From Pleodorina starrii (Eukaryota > Chlorophyta > Chlorophyceae > Chlamydomonadales > Volvocaceae): a DNA stretch of 64,000 nucleotides. The notes beneath the pieces were generated by a model, which had not been told where the DNA came from, did not search any database, and worked only from the letters and a program-made list of their open reading frames with translations. Below are positions 29,175-40,800 of this stretch, piece by piece. Where the stretch lies: contig BRXU01000011.1 of the NCBI GenBank assembly GCA_030267565.1, forward strand, positions 3,188,542 through 3,252,541, given 5' to 3'. A program made the translations under genes and the position numbers. Within the stretch, counting starts at the first letter, position 1; every line of letters starts with the position of its first letter.

Positions 29175-31755
29175 TCACTTGCCCTTCTTGCCGCGCCCTC
29201 CACCGCCACCCCCACCACCTTTCTTCGCCGCCCGCTCCTTCCCCTCCTCCTCCTCCTCCTCCTCCTCCTCCTCGCCCTCCTCCTCCTCCTGTGCAGCAGC
29301 AGCCGCCGCCCCCTTCTTGCGCTCGCCCTTCACCTCGCCCCCCTCCTTGCCCTTGCCCCTGGCCTCCTTCCCCTCCTTCCCCTTCTTCGCCACCGCCGCC
29401 GTCGTGGCACCCTCGCCCTCCCCCCCCTCCCCCCCCTCCAGCTCAAGCTCCAGGATGCGCCGCCACTGCTCCTCACTGACCGGCTGCACACTCAGCCGCG
29501 ACCTGACGTGGCGGGCAAAGAAAGGGGCCGCCGACAGGCGGTGGCGGCAGCGGTGGCAGCAGCGACGGGAAAGTAACGGGGCCGCCGGGGCGCATTGCCT
29601 GAGCGAGGTTCAGTCAGCACAGATCACTGGGGTGGCCATTCTACCCAACGTCTTGCGACCCTCCTTCCCCTCACCCGTTCCACTTTGTTACACTGGGACG
29701 TTCCCTCAGCCTCCCTCCCTCAGCCTCCCTCCCTCAGCCCCCCTCCCTCCCTCAGCCCCCCTCCCTCCCTCGGCCCCCCTCCCTCCCTCAGTCTCCCTCA
29801 GCCTCCCTCCCTCCCCCCCTCAGCCTCTCGCCCCCCCTCACTTGTTGATGAGCACCATGTCCCGAATGGGCGGCCCCCGCGCCCCCTCCTGCCGCAGCTC
29901 CGCCAGCGTCACGGGACGAGCCAACCGCCGTACAAGTTGTACATCCACCATCCACCACTTGGGCGAATCCGGGGAGCTGCGGCCGGCGGAGGGAGGCAAA
30001 CAAAGGGGGGAGGGGGGCGGGGACCGGGGAGGTGTGTTTGCGGGATAAACCCTAAACCGGGTTATTACCGGAGACGGCCCCAGCAAACCCCAACCCCCAT
30101 CCCCATTTCCCCCCCCCAGCCGCACCTGCTGGGGTCGTGATACTTGCTGCTCTTATCAAAGGCAAAGTGGTCGGGGTAGGCCTCTCGCACCACCCGCACC
30201 ACACCCACCGCCGCGGGGACCTTACAGGAGCTGAGGAGGGGCGGAGACAGGGGGGATGGGGGAGGCGGGGAGGGGGGAAGGGGGAGGGCGGGGTGGACAA
30301 AGAGAAGATACCGCAGCGAAGGAACGGAGACGGCGGGGGAGGGCAGAGCGGAGGGGAGGGCCCTAAGGGTAATGAGGGGGGAAGGGGGAGGCGCATGCGG
30401 GTGCATGCAGAGGGAGCCCGGAGGCTCGGGGGGGAGGGGGAGCCGGGTCGCGGTGGGAGACCGTGAGGGTGGATTGAGATGAGGTGGCGCGAGGGGTTAC
30501 GGGGTGCACGCACTGCATACAGCATAGTGCAGATACACGCGCACTGCACACGCGCAATGCAATGGGCGCTGCGCCCACGCACCTGTGGTAGAAGAGCGCC
30601 TGGTCGCCCAGCCGCATGGACCGCATGATGTTGCGGGCCTGGGCGTTGCGGACACCTGGGGAGAGGAGAGGAGGGCGGGGGTGGCAGGGGTAAGGGAGAG
30701 GAGGGGGTGTAATTCTTTCAAAAGAACAATTCCGCAGCGCCGGAAAAGGAGGGGTTGTCGTGTCGTGTTTTTGCCAGCTGCACTGCCCCCAGGTGCTCAC
30801 CGGCGGCGGGTAGCAGGGCGCAGTTCAGCCAAGCCCCCCCCCGTGGCGCTTGTGATGGCGCCAGGAAGAGCGCACCCGGGGGCTCACCCCCCGTTCGGGC
30901 CCGGTGTGTGGGCGCACCCGTTCGGTGTTCCGCCGGCGGTGCGGTTTCGCCGTTTCGTGCTTTCGGGCTTCCTCGATCTCCGCCCCGGGCCCTCCCTTGG
31001 CGCGTGAGCCACTCCAGGAGCCCACCTGAACCCAACCACCAACCACCAACTACAAACTACCTTCGCATCTGCCAGCCGACCGGCGACCCGACCCCCGCAT
31101 CCACAATTCCGCATCCCTACACCAACCCTGCGACCTCCCCCCCCCCGAGCCCCCCCTCACCTTCCCAGTGCGACGTCTGGTTGGGTTTGGCCGCCAGGTC
31201 GTCCAGAGAGAACTCCTCCGGTTCGCTCTTCATCAGGAAATAGCGAGGGCCGGGGGCAGGGGCAGGGGCAGGGGGAGGGGGGTCCCTCGGGGCGGCCGTC
31301 CCCGCGCCCGCCTTCGGCGCTGCCGCCTTCGCCTTGGAGGGCTTCTTGCTGTCCTTGGCCCCGGCCCTCGCTGTTCTGTTCTTGGCCCCAGCCGCACCGT
31401 CGCTATCATCTTCGTCTCCGGATGAGTTGCGGTCCGCGTCCGCGTCCGGGTCGGAGCCGGCGTCGGCATCTGAGCCGGGGCTCGGCTTGGGCTTGGGCTC
31501 GGCTTTGGTGTTCCGCTTTGGGCGGGAAGGGGCCTCGGAAGCTGGCTTGGCGTCTGTCTGGGCACTGGCTGCTGCTGCTGCTGCCGCTGCCTGCTTGCGA
31601 GGCCGCTTGGCGGGTTTCTGCTCGGCGGTCGCGGGCTCCTGGCCCTGGTCATGTGCGGGTGGCGGACCGTCCCTGCCCGGGTCGATTGTTTCCTCAGCCT
31701 GCGATACAGGAAAGGACGGCCCGCCCGCGCCGTCAGAAAGCATCAGGCACATCAT
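29175..31755 (-). CDS. THYN1: EVE-domain protein, THYN1-like, with extended tails
   Basis: EVE domains are PUA-like folds that bind modified bases; THYN1 proteins are nuclear. Five phase-matched exons: 31755-31161, 30655-30583, 30230-30126, 29976-29842, 29502-29175 (TGA); 411 residues. The core (about residues 170-315) is clear: YFLMKSEPEEFSLDDLAA, NQTSHWEGVRNAQARNIMRS, MRLGDQALFYHRSSCKVPAA, VGVVRVVREAYPDHFAF, PKWWMVDVQLVRRLARPVTL, then LSVQPVSEEQWRRILELE. The N-terminal 165 residues are a disordered Lys/Pro/Ala/Asp region with AKRPRKQ, a possible nuclear signal; the C-terminal 80 are Glu- and Lys-rich, ending KKGK. The start ATG follows an in-frame TAA, but the CAG just before codon GCT at 31698 could be a splice acceptor, so an upstream first exon is possible. 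Confidence 0.88.
29706..29822 (+). repeat. Pyrimidine minisatellite in THYN1-like intron 4
   Basis: Imperfect tandem units CAGCCTCCCTCCCT and CAGCCCCCCTCCCTCCCT, about 14-18 bp each, between exons 29976-29842 and 29502-29175. In the transcript the strand is purine-rich. Confidence 0.85.
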
Positions 31756-32111
31756 ACAAGTTTAATGCGTTGCAAGTGGCAACTGAGCGCGGATCGTGGT
31801 AGCTCTGACCTTGCTCGCCGAGCGTTTACTTGCACGTGGGGCCATTGCTGTCGCCACGACGCGCCTGACAGACGCCGCGGCAAAGATGATTGGAGAGTGT
31901 TGTATTTGAATGCGATTGAAGCAGTATAGGGCAGCCAGCAGTACTGGTGTGAGATCACGGTCTTCAAATTGGGGGCGAAACTCTAGCTAGAGCTAAGAGT
32001 TCGGTACCTGGGAGAAGAATGGGCTCGCTTCAGAAACGGCAGCAGTAGTCAGTGTGCAAGACGCAATTCAAGACGCAAGAAACGCATAAAGGATTTGAAA
32101 TTCTGAACGTT
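31756..32111. promoter_or_regulatory. Upstream region of the THYN1-like gene
   Basis: About 350 bp between the THYN1-like start and the transposon target-site duplication. It is AT-richer than the coding DNA, as expected for promoter and 5' UTR, and contains a 12-bp perfect palindrome CTCTAGCTAGAG at 31981-31992. I see no gene and cannot define a core promoter. Confidence 0.45.
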
Positions 32112-32120
32112 GACGTTAGG
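32112..32120 (+). repeat. Target-site duplication, left copy
   Basis: GACGTTAGG, identical to 34674-34682 and in the same orientation, directly outside the GGTT terminus of the left inverted repeat. Nine bases is the standard Mutator duplication length. Confidence 0.72.
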
Positions 32121-32533
32121 GGTTCAGAATCGGTGGGGGGAGGCTTCTAGTGAGAAAAGTGAGAGATCCAATCTTTCTTAATCCTGCTTGTCTCACAAAT
32201 CTAATTATGGCCAAATGGAAATTGCGCAGAGCGCTTAATATGAATGAAAAACGCGCCGCATTTCACGATGTGCCGCTAAGGAAAGGCGGGACGAAGCAAA
32301 ACACAAGGGACTTCAAAACAATAAACATGATATACATGCCCTAAATTTAATAAGTATGCCTGTGCAAATGGACAGCTCAATGGAGGATGCGCGCTCCACT
32401 CCTGGGGACAACCCGTACCTTTCGGCAAGCATACGCAAGTATACGCAAGTACACCTCAGTCGCGAGCACAGAGACGCAGGGGATGATCTGAAGTGCGAAT
32501 GGTGGCAATTAAGCAATGCTTGATGAACTGAGT
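32121..32533 (+). repeat. Left terminal inverted repeat of the MULE
   Basis: About 413 bp matching the reverse complement of 34272-34673. Shared blocks include GAGGCTTCTAGTGAGAAAA, CCAAATGGAAATTGCGCAGA, GAAAAACGCGCCGCATTTCA, GGCGGGACGAAGCAAAACAC and GAGGATGCGCGCTCCA. By eye about 80-85% identical with small indels. Confidence 0.8.
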
Positions 32534-33420
32534 CGCTTGTGTTCCGAAATAGTTGTGCCCGATACGGTACGGGCCTCCGCCGAATCCGGGCTTCTCTACC
32601 TGCAGCCACCTGTCTTCCGCGGCTGGGCGCCGCTGGCCAGGTGCGAGGCGGGGTTAGGCGATTGGGTGGCGCGAGGCGCCGCGTCTCCCACCCAACGTTG
32701 CCGCTGGTCCTCGGCCCGTCTCTCATCCCCGACCGTAACCCCCTCGCCGCCGGGCCCCGCCCGCACGCCATGTAGGGGGCGCTGCCCCTGGGTGTTGCGA
32801 GCGGCTGCCTGGCTCGGATATCCGGGCGGCTCGGGGCACCCCCGCCCGCTCCACTCGCCGGTGTTGGGGATCGTTCTTTGAGACGTGGTCCTGGGTGATA
32901 TGGTCGGGCCGTGGCTGGCGCAGCTAAGATGCGGTTAACCCACGGCCGTTGTGAGGTGCAGTCAGTGCACGGTAGGTGCGCTTTGCTCGCTTGCTGGTCT
33001 TGTGTCAGTCTGCCTTCTTCTGTGGAAATTATCACTCGTGTTTGGTAGGGAACTCATTATGTGTGGCGGGAGAGGGACAGCTGCCCCCTTTCGGAGCAAG
33101 GGCGTGCCGCCTCGACGAAGCCGCCAGGACGGCGTCCCCGGCATGACTGGTGTTTCGTATGCATAGACAGCAACTTATGTGAATGATATGTTCGCGGCCT
33201 TATTGTGGTTGTTGCTGCAGCAGTGACACGTCAGGACGCCAATGGGTTCGGTCCCATGGGTCAGGGCAGGTCCCTTGGGGCCGGTCTTATAAATTTACAT
33301 CGTTTGCAAAATCAGACTGGGGAACGTTATCAGGATGCTATATGCTTGGTATGTGCCAAGTTTCAGCGTGTTTAGGGAAAGTCAAAATGTGAGGTTATCG
33401 TTTTCGAGGCCCTTTTAGGC

Positions 33421-33552
33421 CGGCTTTTATCCCCTTCTGGCGACACGCTCACCTCAGGCGTGGGCGGGCCTTCGCCGGCTTTTATCCCCTTCTGGCGGCT
33501 TTTATCCCCTTCTGGCGACACGCTTCACCTCAGGCGTGGGCGGGCCTTCGCC
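33421..33552 (+). repeat. Tandem duplication inside the MULE
   Basis: A 55-bp unit beginning CGGCTTTTATCCCCTTCTGG and ending GGGCGGGCCTTCGC occurs at 33421-33475 and, with one extra T, at 33496-33551. Between them sits a third partial copy of only the first 20 bases (33476-33495). It lies in the central, otherwise featureless part of the transposon. Confidence 0.85.
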
Positions 33553-33702
33553 GGGAGTGACCCATGGGTCAGGTTACAGAATGTCGCGTGGAAACATACA
33601 ACACAACGATCGGGGCAACGAACAAGCATGGCACGCGTCAAAACGGGATCACCCCGCCGGGTATAGTGGTGCACCAGCCATGGGCCGCAACGCGTCTTAA
33701 GT

Positions 33703-34271
33703 TCACGACGCCATGCGGAAGCCCAGCGGGGGGGCAGCCCCACAGCCAGGGGTGTGGCAGGCTGGCAGCGGGAAGCCGGTGTAGGGGCGATCCGGCTGCA
33801 TCGGGTCGAGAAGTTGCCCAGGCTCAGCCGTTGTCATGACCCCAAAACGCCGTCTGCCACAATAAGGGTGCACGCCGGTGCACGGCCCCCGCCTGCAGCC
33901 CTTGGGGGGCGTTTCCTCGCGCGCGGTACGAGGAGTCGCGCACGCGGGCTGGTGTCCGCCCTGGCTGTGGAAGGCGCCATGGCATTGACCCAGCGACGCA
34001 AAACCGGCCGCTCCTGGACAGCTGCATAAGACACACAAGTGGTCCCGCAAGAACAGCACCCGCAGGCACCCGCTCCAGGGAGCACGTGGCCTGGGCCACG
34101 GCGCCCCACTGGTAGGCCACCAGGTCACCATGTAGACAAATACGTCGTCGGGCGTACAGTTCGCAAACGTCCGGCCGCGCCCCCAGCGAGTGAGCCAGTC
34201 CGAAAATTCGGCGGTCGAAGCGCCCTGCCGATCCACGGTCTTGCCCGACAGAACCCCTAGGAGAACCCCCA
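33703..34271 (-). pseudogene. Broken coding remnant inside the MULE
   Basis: On the minus strand a frame reads FSDWLTRWGRGRTFANCTPD then DVFVYMVTWW (about 34205-34115). It then appears to continue in another frame as LSRSGRF and TPARVRDSSYRARG. The first part looks like the N-terminal helical domain of the tyrosine-recombinase-like proteins carried by many green-algal mobile elements. Frame changes and the absence of a catalytic core mean it cannot encode a working enzyme. The identification is by resemblance only; it could be any captured gene fragment. Confidence 0.35.
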
Positions 34272-34673
34272 GGATTCAGTTCATAAGCATTCCTTAATAG
34301 CCACCATTTGCAGTTCATGTCATCGTCTGCGTCCCTGCGCTCTCCACTGAGATGTACTTGCGTATCCTTGCGATATGCTTGCGGAAGGTACCGACAGTCT
34401 CCAGAACTGGAGCGCGCATCCTCCATTTACACAGAAATACTTTTTAGAATTTATACATGTATGTTATGCTAACCGTTTTGTAGGCCCTTGTGTTTTGCTT
34501 CGTCCCGCCTTTCCATTATGGCACATCGTGAAATGCGGCGCGTTTTTCATTAATATTAAGCGCTCTGCGCAATTTCCATTTGGCTATAAATAGAATCGTG
34601 AGACAAGCAGGATTTCGGAAGATTCCATCTCTCATTTTTCTCACTAGAAGCCTCCCCCCACGGCCCCGCAACC
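34272..34673 (-). repeat. Right terminal inverted repeat of the MULE
   Basis: About 402 bp, the inverted partner of 32121-32533. The inner boundary lies near GATTCAGTTCATAAGC, which pairs with the GAACTGAGTC block at the inner end of the left arm. Confidence 0.8.
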
Positions 34674-34682
34674 GACGTTAGG
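34674..34682 (+). repeat. Target-site duplication, right copy
   Basis: GACGTTAGG, identical to 32112-32120, directly outside the right inverted repeat terminus. Confidence 0.72.
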
Positions 34683-34855
34683 GACCGCGTAGTACTGTTC
34701 TCGTATACCGTTTGGCCGAGCACGTGCCTCGTGTGCTGTGCACGGCTGTGCGCCGTCGTTCGCATGGACCGCGAATCTCCTTGAAGACGTCCCACCGCGC
34801 CCAGGCCTGCACACCTGCGTAAACCGCAGAACGGAGGGAGTGCACACCTGCACAC
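34683..34855. other. Spacer between transposon and satellite
   Basis: Ordinary unique sequence with no gene. Its last 50 bases contain GCACACCTG-type units (34808-34816, 34842-34855) that grade into the first CTGAC unit, so the repeat may have grown out of this motif. Confidence 0.6.
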
Positions 34856-37800
34856 CTGACCTGACCTGACCTGACCTGACCTGACCTGACCTGACCTGAC
34901 CTGACCTGACCTGACCTGACCTGACCTGACCTGACCTGACCTGACCTGACCTGACCTGACCTGACCTGACCTGACCTGACCTGACCTGACCTGACCTGAC
35001 CTGACCTGACCTGACCTGACCTCACCTGACCTGACCTGACCTGACCTGACCCGACCCGACCTGACCTGACCTGACCTGACCTGACCTGACCTGACCTGAC
35101 CTGACCTGACCTGACCTGACCTGACCTGACCTGACCTGACCTGACCTGACCTGACCTGACCTGACCTGACCTGACCTGACCTGACCTGACCTGACCTGAC
35201 CTGACCTGACCTGACCTGACCTGACCTGACCTGACCTGACCTGACCTGACCTGACCTGACCTGACCTGACCTGACCTGACCTGACCTGACCTGACCTGAC
35301 CTGACCTGACCTGACCTGACCTGACCTGACCTGACCTGACCTGACCTGACCTGACCTGACCTGACCTGACCTGACCTGACCTGACCTGACCTGACCTGAC
35401 CTGACCTGACCTGACCTGACCTGACCTGACCTGACCTGACCTGACCTGACCTGACCTGACCTGACCTGACCTGACCTGACCTGACCTGACCTGACCTGAC
35501 CTGACCTGACCTGACCTGACCTGACCTGACCTGACCTGACCTGACCTGACCTGACCTGACCTGACCTGACCTGACCTGACCTGACCTGACCTGACCTGAC
35601 CTGACCTGACCTGACCTGACCTGACCTGACCTGACCTGACCTGACCTGACCTGACCTGACCTGACCTGACCTGACCTGACCTGACCTGACCTGACCTGAC
35701 CTGACCTGACCTGACCTGACCTGACCTGACCTGACCTGACCTGACCTGACCTGACCTGACCTGACCTGACCTGACCTGACCTGACCTGACCTGACCTGAC
35801 CTGACCTGACCTGACCTGACCTGACCTGACCTGACCTGACCTGACCTGACCTGACCTGACCTGACCTGACCTGACCTGACCTGACCTGACCTGACCTGAC
35901 CTGACCTGACCTGACCTGACCTGACCTGACCTGACCTGACCTGACCTGACCTGACCTGACCTGACCTGACCTGACCTGACCTGACCTGACCTGACCTGAC
36001 CTGACCTGACCTGACCTGACCTGACCTGACCTGACCTGACCTGACCTGACCTGACCTGACCTGACCTGACCTGACCTGACCTGACCTGACCTGACCTGAC
36101 CTGACCTGACCTGACCTGACCTGACCTGACCTGACCTGACCTGACCTGACCTGACCTGACCTGACCTGACCTGACCTGACCTGACCTGACCTGACCTGAC
36201 CTGACCTGACCTGACCTGACCTGACCTGACCTGACCTGACCTGACCTGACCTGACCTGACCTGACCTGACCTGACCTGACCTGACCTGACCTGACCTGAC
36301 CTGACCTGACCTGACCTGACCTGACCTGACCTGACCTGACCTGACCTGACCTGACCTGACCTGACCTGACCTGACCTGACCTGACCTGACCTGACCTGAC
36401 CTGACCTGACCTGACCTGACCTGACCTGACCTGACCTGACCTGACCTGACCTGACCTGACCTGACCTGACCTGACCTGACCTGACCTGACCTGACCTGAC
36501 CTGACCTGACCTGACCTGACCTGACCTGACCTGACCTGACCTGACCTGACCTGACCTGACCTGACCTGACCTGACCTGACCTGACCTGACCTGACCTGAC
36601 CTGACCTGACCTGACCTGACCTGACCTGACCTGACCTGACCTGACCTGACCTGACCTGACCTGACCTGACCTGACCTGACCTGACCTGACCTGACCTGAC
36701 CTGACCTGACCTGACCTGACCTGACCTGACCTGACCTGACCTGACCTGACCTGACCTGACCTGACCTGACCTGACCTGACCTGACCTGACCTGACCTGAC
36801 CTGACCTGACCTGACCTGACCTGACCTGACCTGACCTGACCTGACCTGACCTGACCTGACCTGACCTGACCTGACCTGACCTGACCTGACCTGACCTGAC
36901 CTGACCTGACCTGACCTGACCTGACCTGACCTGACCTGACCTGACCTGACCTGACCTGACCTGACCTGACCTGACCTGACCTGACCTGACCTGACCTGAC
37001 CTGACCTGACCTGACCTGACCTGACCTGACCTGACCTGACCTGACCTGACCTGACCTGACCTGACCTGACCTGACCTGACCTGACCTGACCTGACCTGAC
37101 CTGACCTGACCTGACCTGACCTGACCTGACCTGACCTGACCTGACCTGACCTGACCTGACCTGACCTGACCTGACCTGACCTGACCTGACCTGACCTGAC
37201 CTGACCTGACCTGACCTGACCTGACCTGACCTGACCTGACCTGACCTGACCTGACCTGACCTGACCTGACCTGACCTGACCTGACCTGACCTGACCTGAC
37301 CTGACCTGACCTGACCTGACCTGACCTGACCTGACCTGACCTGACCTGACCTGACCTGACCTGACCTGACCTGACCTGACCTGACCTGACCTGACCTGAC
37401 CTGACCTGACCTGACCTGACCTGACCTGACCTGACCTGACCTGACCTGACCTGACCTGACCTGACCTGACCTGACCTGACCTGACCTGACCTGACCTGAC
37501 CTGACCTGACCTGACCTGACCTGACCTGACCTGACCTGACCTGACCTGACCTGACCTGACCTGACCTGACCTGACCTGACCTGACCTGACCTGACCTGAC
37601 CTGACCTGACCTGACCTGACCTGACCTGACCTGACCTGACCTGACCTGACCTGACCTGACCTGACCTGACCTGACCTGACCTGACCTGACCTGACCTGAC
37701 CTGACCTGACCTGACCTGACCTGACCTGACCTGACCTGACCTGACCTGACCTGACCTGACCTGACCTGACCTGACCTGACCTGACCTGACCTGACCTGAC

Positions 37801-40800
37801 CTGACCTGACCTGACCTGACCTGACCTGACCTGACCTGACCTGACCTGACCTGACCTGACCTGACCTGACCTGACCTGACCTGACCTGACCTGACCTGAC
37901 CTGACCTGACCTGACCTGACCTGACCTGACCTGACCTGACCTGACCTGACCTGACCTGACCTGACCTGACCTGACCTGACCTGACCTGACCTGACCTGAC
38001 CTGACCTGACCTGACCTGACCTGACCTGACCTGACCTGACCTGACCTGACCTGACCTGACCTGACCTGACCTGACCTGACCTGACCTGACCTGACCTGAC
38101 CTGACCTGACCTGACCTGACCTGACCTGACCTGACCTGACCTGACCTGACCTGACCTGACCTGACCTGACCTGACCTGACCTGACCTGACCTGACCTGAC
38201 CTGACCTGACCTGACCTGACCTGACCTGACCTGACCTGACCTGACCTGACCTGACCTGACCTGACCTGACCTGACCTGACCTGACCTGACCTGACCTGAC
38301 CTGACCTGACCTGACCTGACCTGACCTGACCTGACCTGACCTGACCTGACCTGACCTGACCTGACCTGACCTGACCTGACCTGACCTGACCTGACCTGAC
38401 CTGACCTGACCTGACCTGACCTGACCTGACCTGACCTGACCTGACCTGACCTGACCTGACCTGACCTGACCTGACCTGACCTGACCTGACCTGACCTGAC
38501 CTGACCTGACCTGACCTGACCTGACCTGACCTGACCTGACCTGACCTGACCTGACCTGACCTGACCTGACCTGACCTGACCTGACCTGACCTGACCTGAC
38601 CTGACCTGACCTGACCTGACCTGACCTGACCTGACCTGACCTGACCTGACCTGACCTGACCTGACCTGACCTGACCTGACCTGACCTGACCTGACCTGAC
38701 CTGACCTGACCTGACCTGACCTGACCTGACCTGACCTGACCTGACCTGACCTGACCTGACCTGACCTGACCTGACCTGACCTGACCTGACCTGACCTGAC
38801 CTGACCTGACCTGACCTGACCTGACCTGACCTGACCTGACCTGACCTGACCTGACCTGACCTGACCTGACCTGACCTGACCTGACCTGACCTGACCTGAC
38901 CTGACCTGACCTGACCTGACCTGACCTGACCTGACCTGACCTGACCTGACCTGACCTGACCTGACCTGACCTGACCTGACCTGACCTGACCTGACCTGAC
39001 CTGACCTGACCTGACCTGACCTGACCTGACCTGACCTGACCTGACCTGACCTGACCTGACCTGACCTGACCTGACCTGACCTGACCTGACCTGACCTGAC
39101 CTGACCTGACCTGACCTGACCTGACCTGACCTGACCTGACCTGACCTGACCTGACCTGACCTGACCTGACCTGACCTGACCTGACCTGACCTGACCTGAC
39201 CTGACCTGACCTGACCTGACCTGACCTGACCTGACCTGACCTGACCTGACCTGACCTGACCTGACCTGACCTGACCTGACCTGACCTGACCTGACCTGAC
39301 CTGACCTGACCTGACCTGACCTGACCTGACCTGACCTGACCTGACCTGACCTGACCTGACCTGACCTGACCTGACCTGACCTGACCTGACCTGACCTGAC
39401 CTGACCTGACCTGACCTGACCTGACCTGACCTGACCTGACCTGACCTGACCTGACCTGACCTGACCTGACCTGACCTGACCTGACCTGACCTGACCTGAC
39501 CTGACCTGACCTGACCTGACCTGACCTGACCTGACCTGACCTGACCTGACCTGACCTGACCTGACCTGACCTGACCTGACCTGACCTGACCTGACCTGAC
39601 CTGACCTGACCTGACCTGACCTGACCTGACCTGACCTGACCTGACCTGACCTGACCTGACCTGACCTGACCTGACCTGACCTGACCTGACCTGACCTGAC
39701 CTGACCTGACCTGACCTGACCTGACCTGACCTGACCTGACCTGACCTGACCTGACCTGACCTGACCTGACCTGACCTGACCTGACCTGACCTGACCTGAC
39801 CTGACCTGTACTGACCTGACCTGACCTGACCTGACCTGACCTGACCTGACCTGACCTGACCTGACCTGACCTGACCTGACCTGACCTGACCTGACCTGAC
39901 CTGACCTGACCTGACCTGACCTGACCTGACCTGACCTGACCTGACCTGACCTGACCTGACCTGACCTGACCTGACCTGACCTGACCTGACCTGACCTGAC
40001 CTGACCTGACCTGACCTGACCTGACCTGACCTGACCTGACCTGACCTGACCTGACCTGACCTGACCTGACCTGACCTGACCTGACCTGACCTGACCTGAC
40101 CTGACCTGACCTGACCTGACCTGACCTGACCTGACCTGACCTGACCTGACCTGACCTGACCTGACCTGACCTGACCTGACCTGACCTGACCTGACCTGAC
40201 CTGACCTGACCTGACCTGACCTGACCTGACCTGACCTGACCTGACCTGACCTGACCTGACCTGACCTGACCTGACCTGACCTGACCTGACCTGACCTGAC
40301 CTGACCTGACCTGACCTGACCTGACCTGACCTGACCTGACCTGACCTGACCTGACCTGACCTGACCTGACCTGACCTGACCTGACCTGACCTGACCTGAC
40401 CTGACCTGACCTGACCTGACCTGACCTGACCTGACCTGACCTGACCTGACCTGACCTGACCTGACCTGACCTGACCTGACCTGACCTGACCTGACCTGAC
40501 CTGACCTGACCTGACCTGACCTGACCTGACCTGACCTGACCTGACCTGACCTGACCTGACCTGACCTGACCTGACCTGACCTGACCTGACCTGACCTGAC
40601 CTGACCTGACCTGACCTGACCTGACCTGACCTGACCTGACCTGACCTGACCTGACCTGACCTGACCTGACCTGACCTGACCTGACCTGACCTGACCTGAC
40701 CTGACCTGACCTGACCTGACCTGACCTGACCTGACCTGACCTGACCTGACCTGACCCGACCTGACCCGACCTGACCTGACCTGACCTGACCTGACCTGAC

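Larger units (their letters stand above)
32121..34673. mobile_element. Non-autonomous Mutator-like DNA transposon (MULE)
   Basis: A 2,553-bp element bounded by long inverted terminal repeats whose outer ends both start GGTT and align base for base into GTGGGGGGAGGCTTCTAG. It is flanked by a perfect 9-bp direct repeat, GACGTTAGG, at 32112-32120 and 34674-34682. Long TIRs plus a 9-bp target-site duplication are the hallmark of the Mutator superfamily. The internal 1.74 kb is too short for a complete MURA-type transposase and shows only broken frames, so it depends on a transposase made elsewhere. TIRs are AT-rich while 32560-32960 inside is GC-rich, which would fit captured host DNA (a Pack-MULE). 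TIR divergence shows it is not a recent insertion. Confidence 0.75.

Noticed and set aside
32131..34663. DIRS- or LTR-type element
   Set aside because: Repeats are inverted, not direct, and a clean 9-bp target duplication is present, which those types lack or have at a different length.
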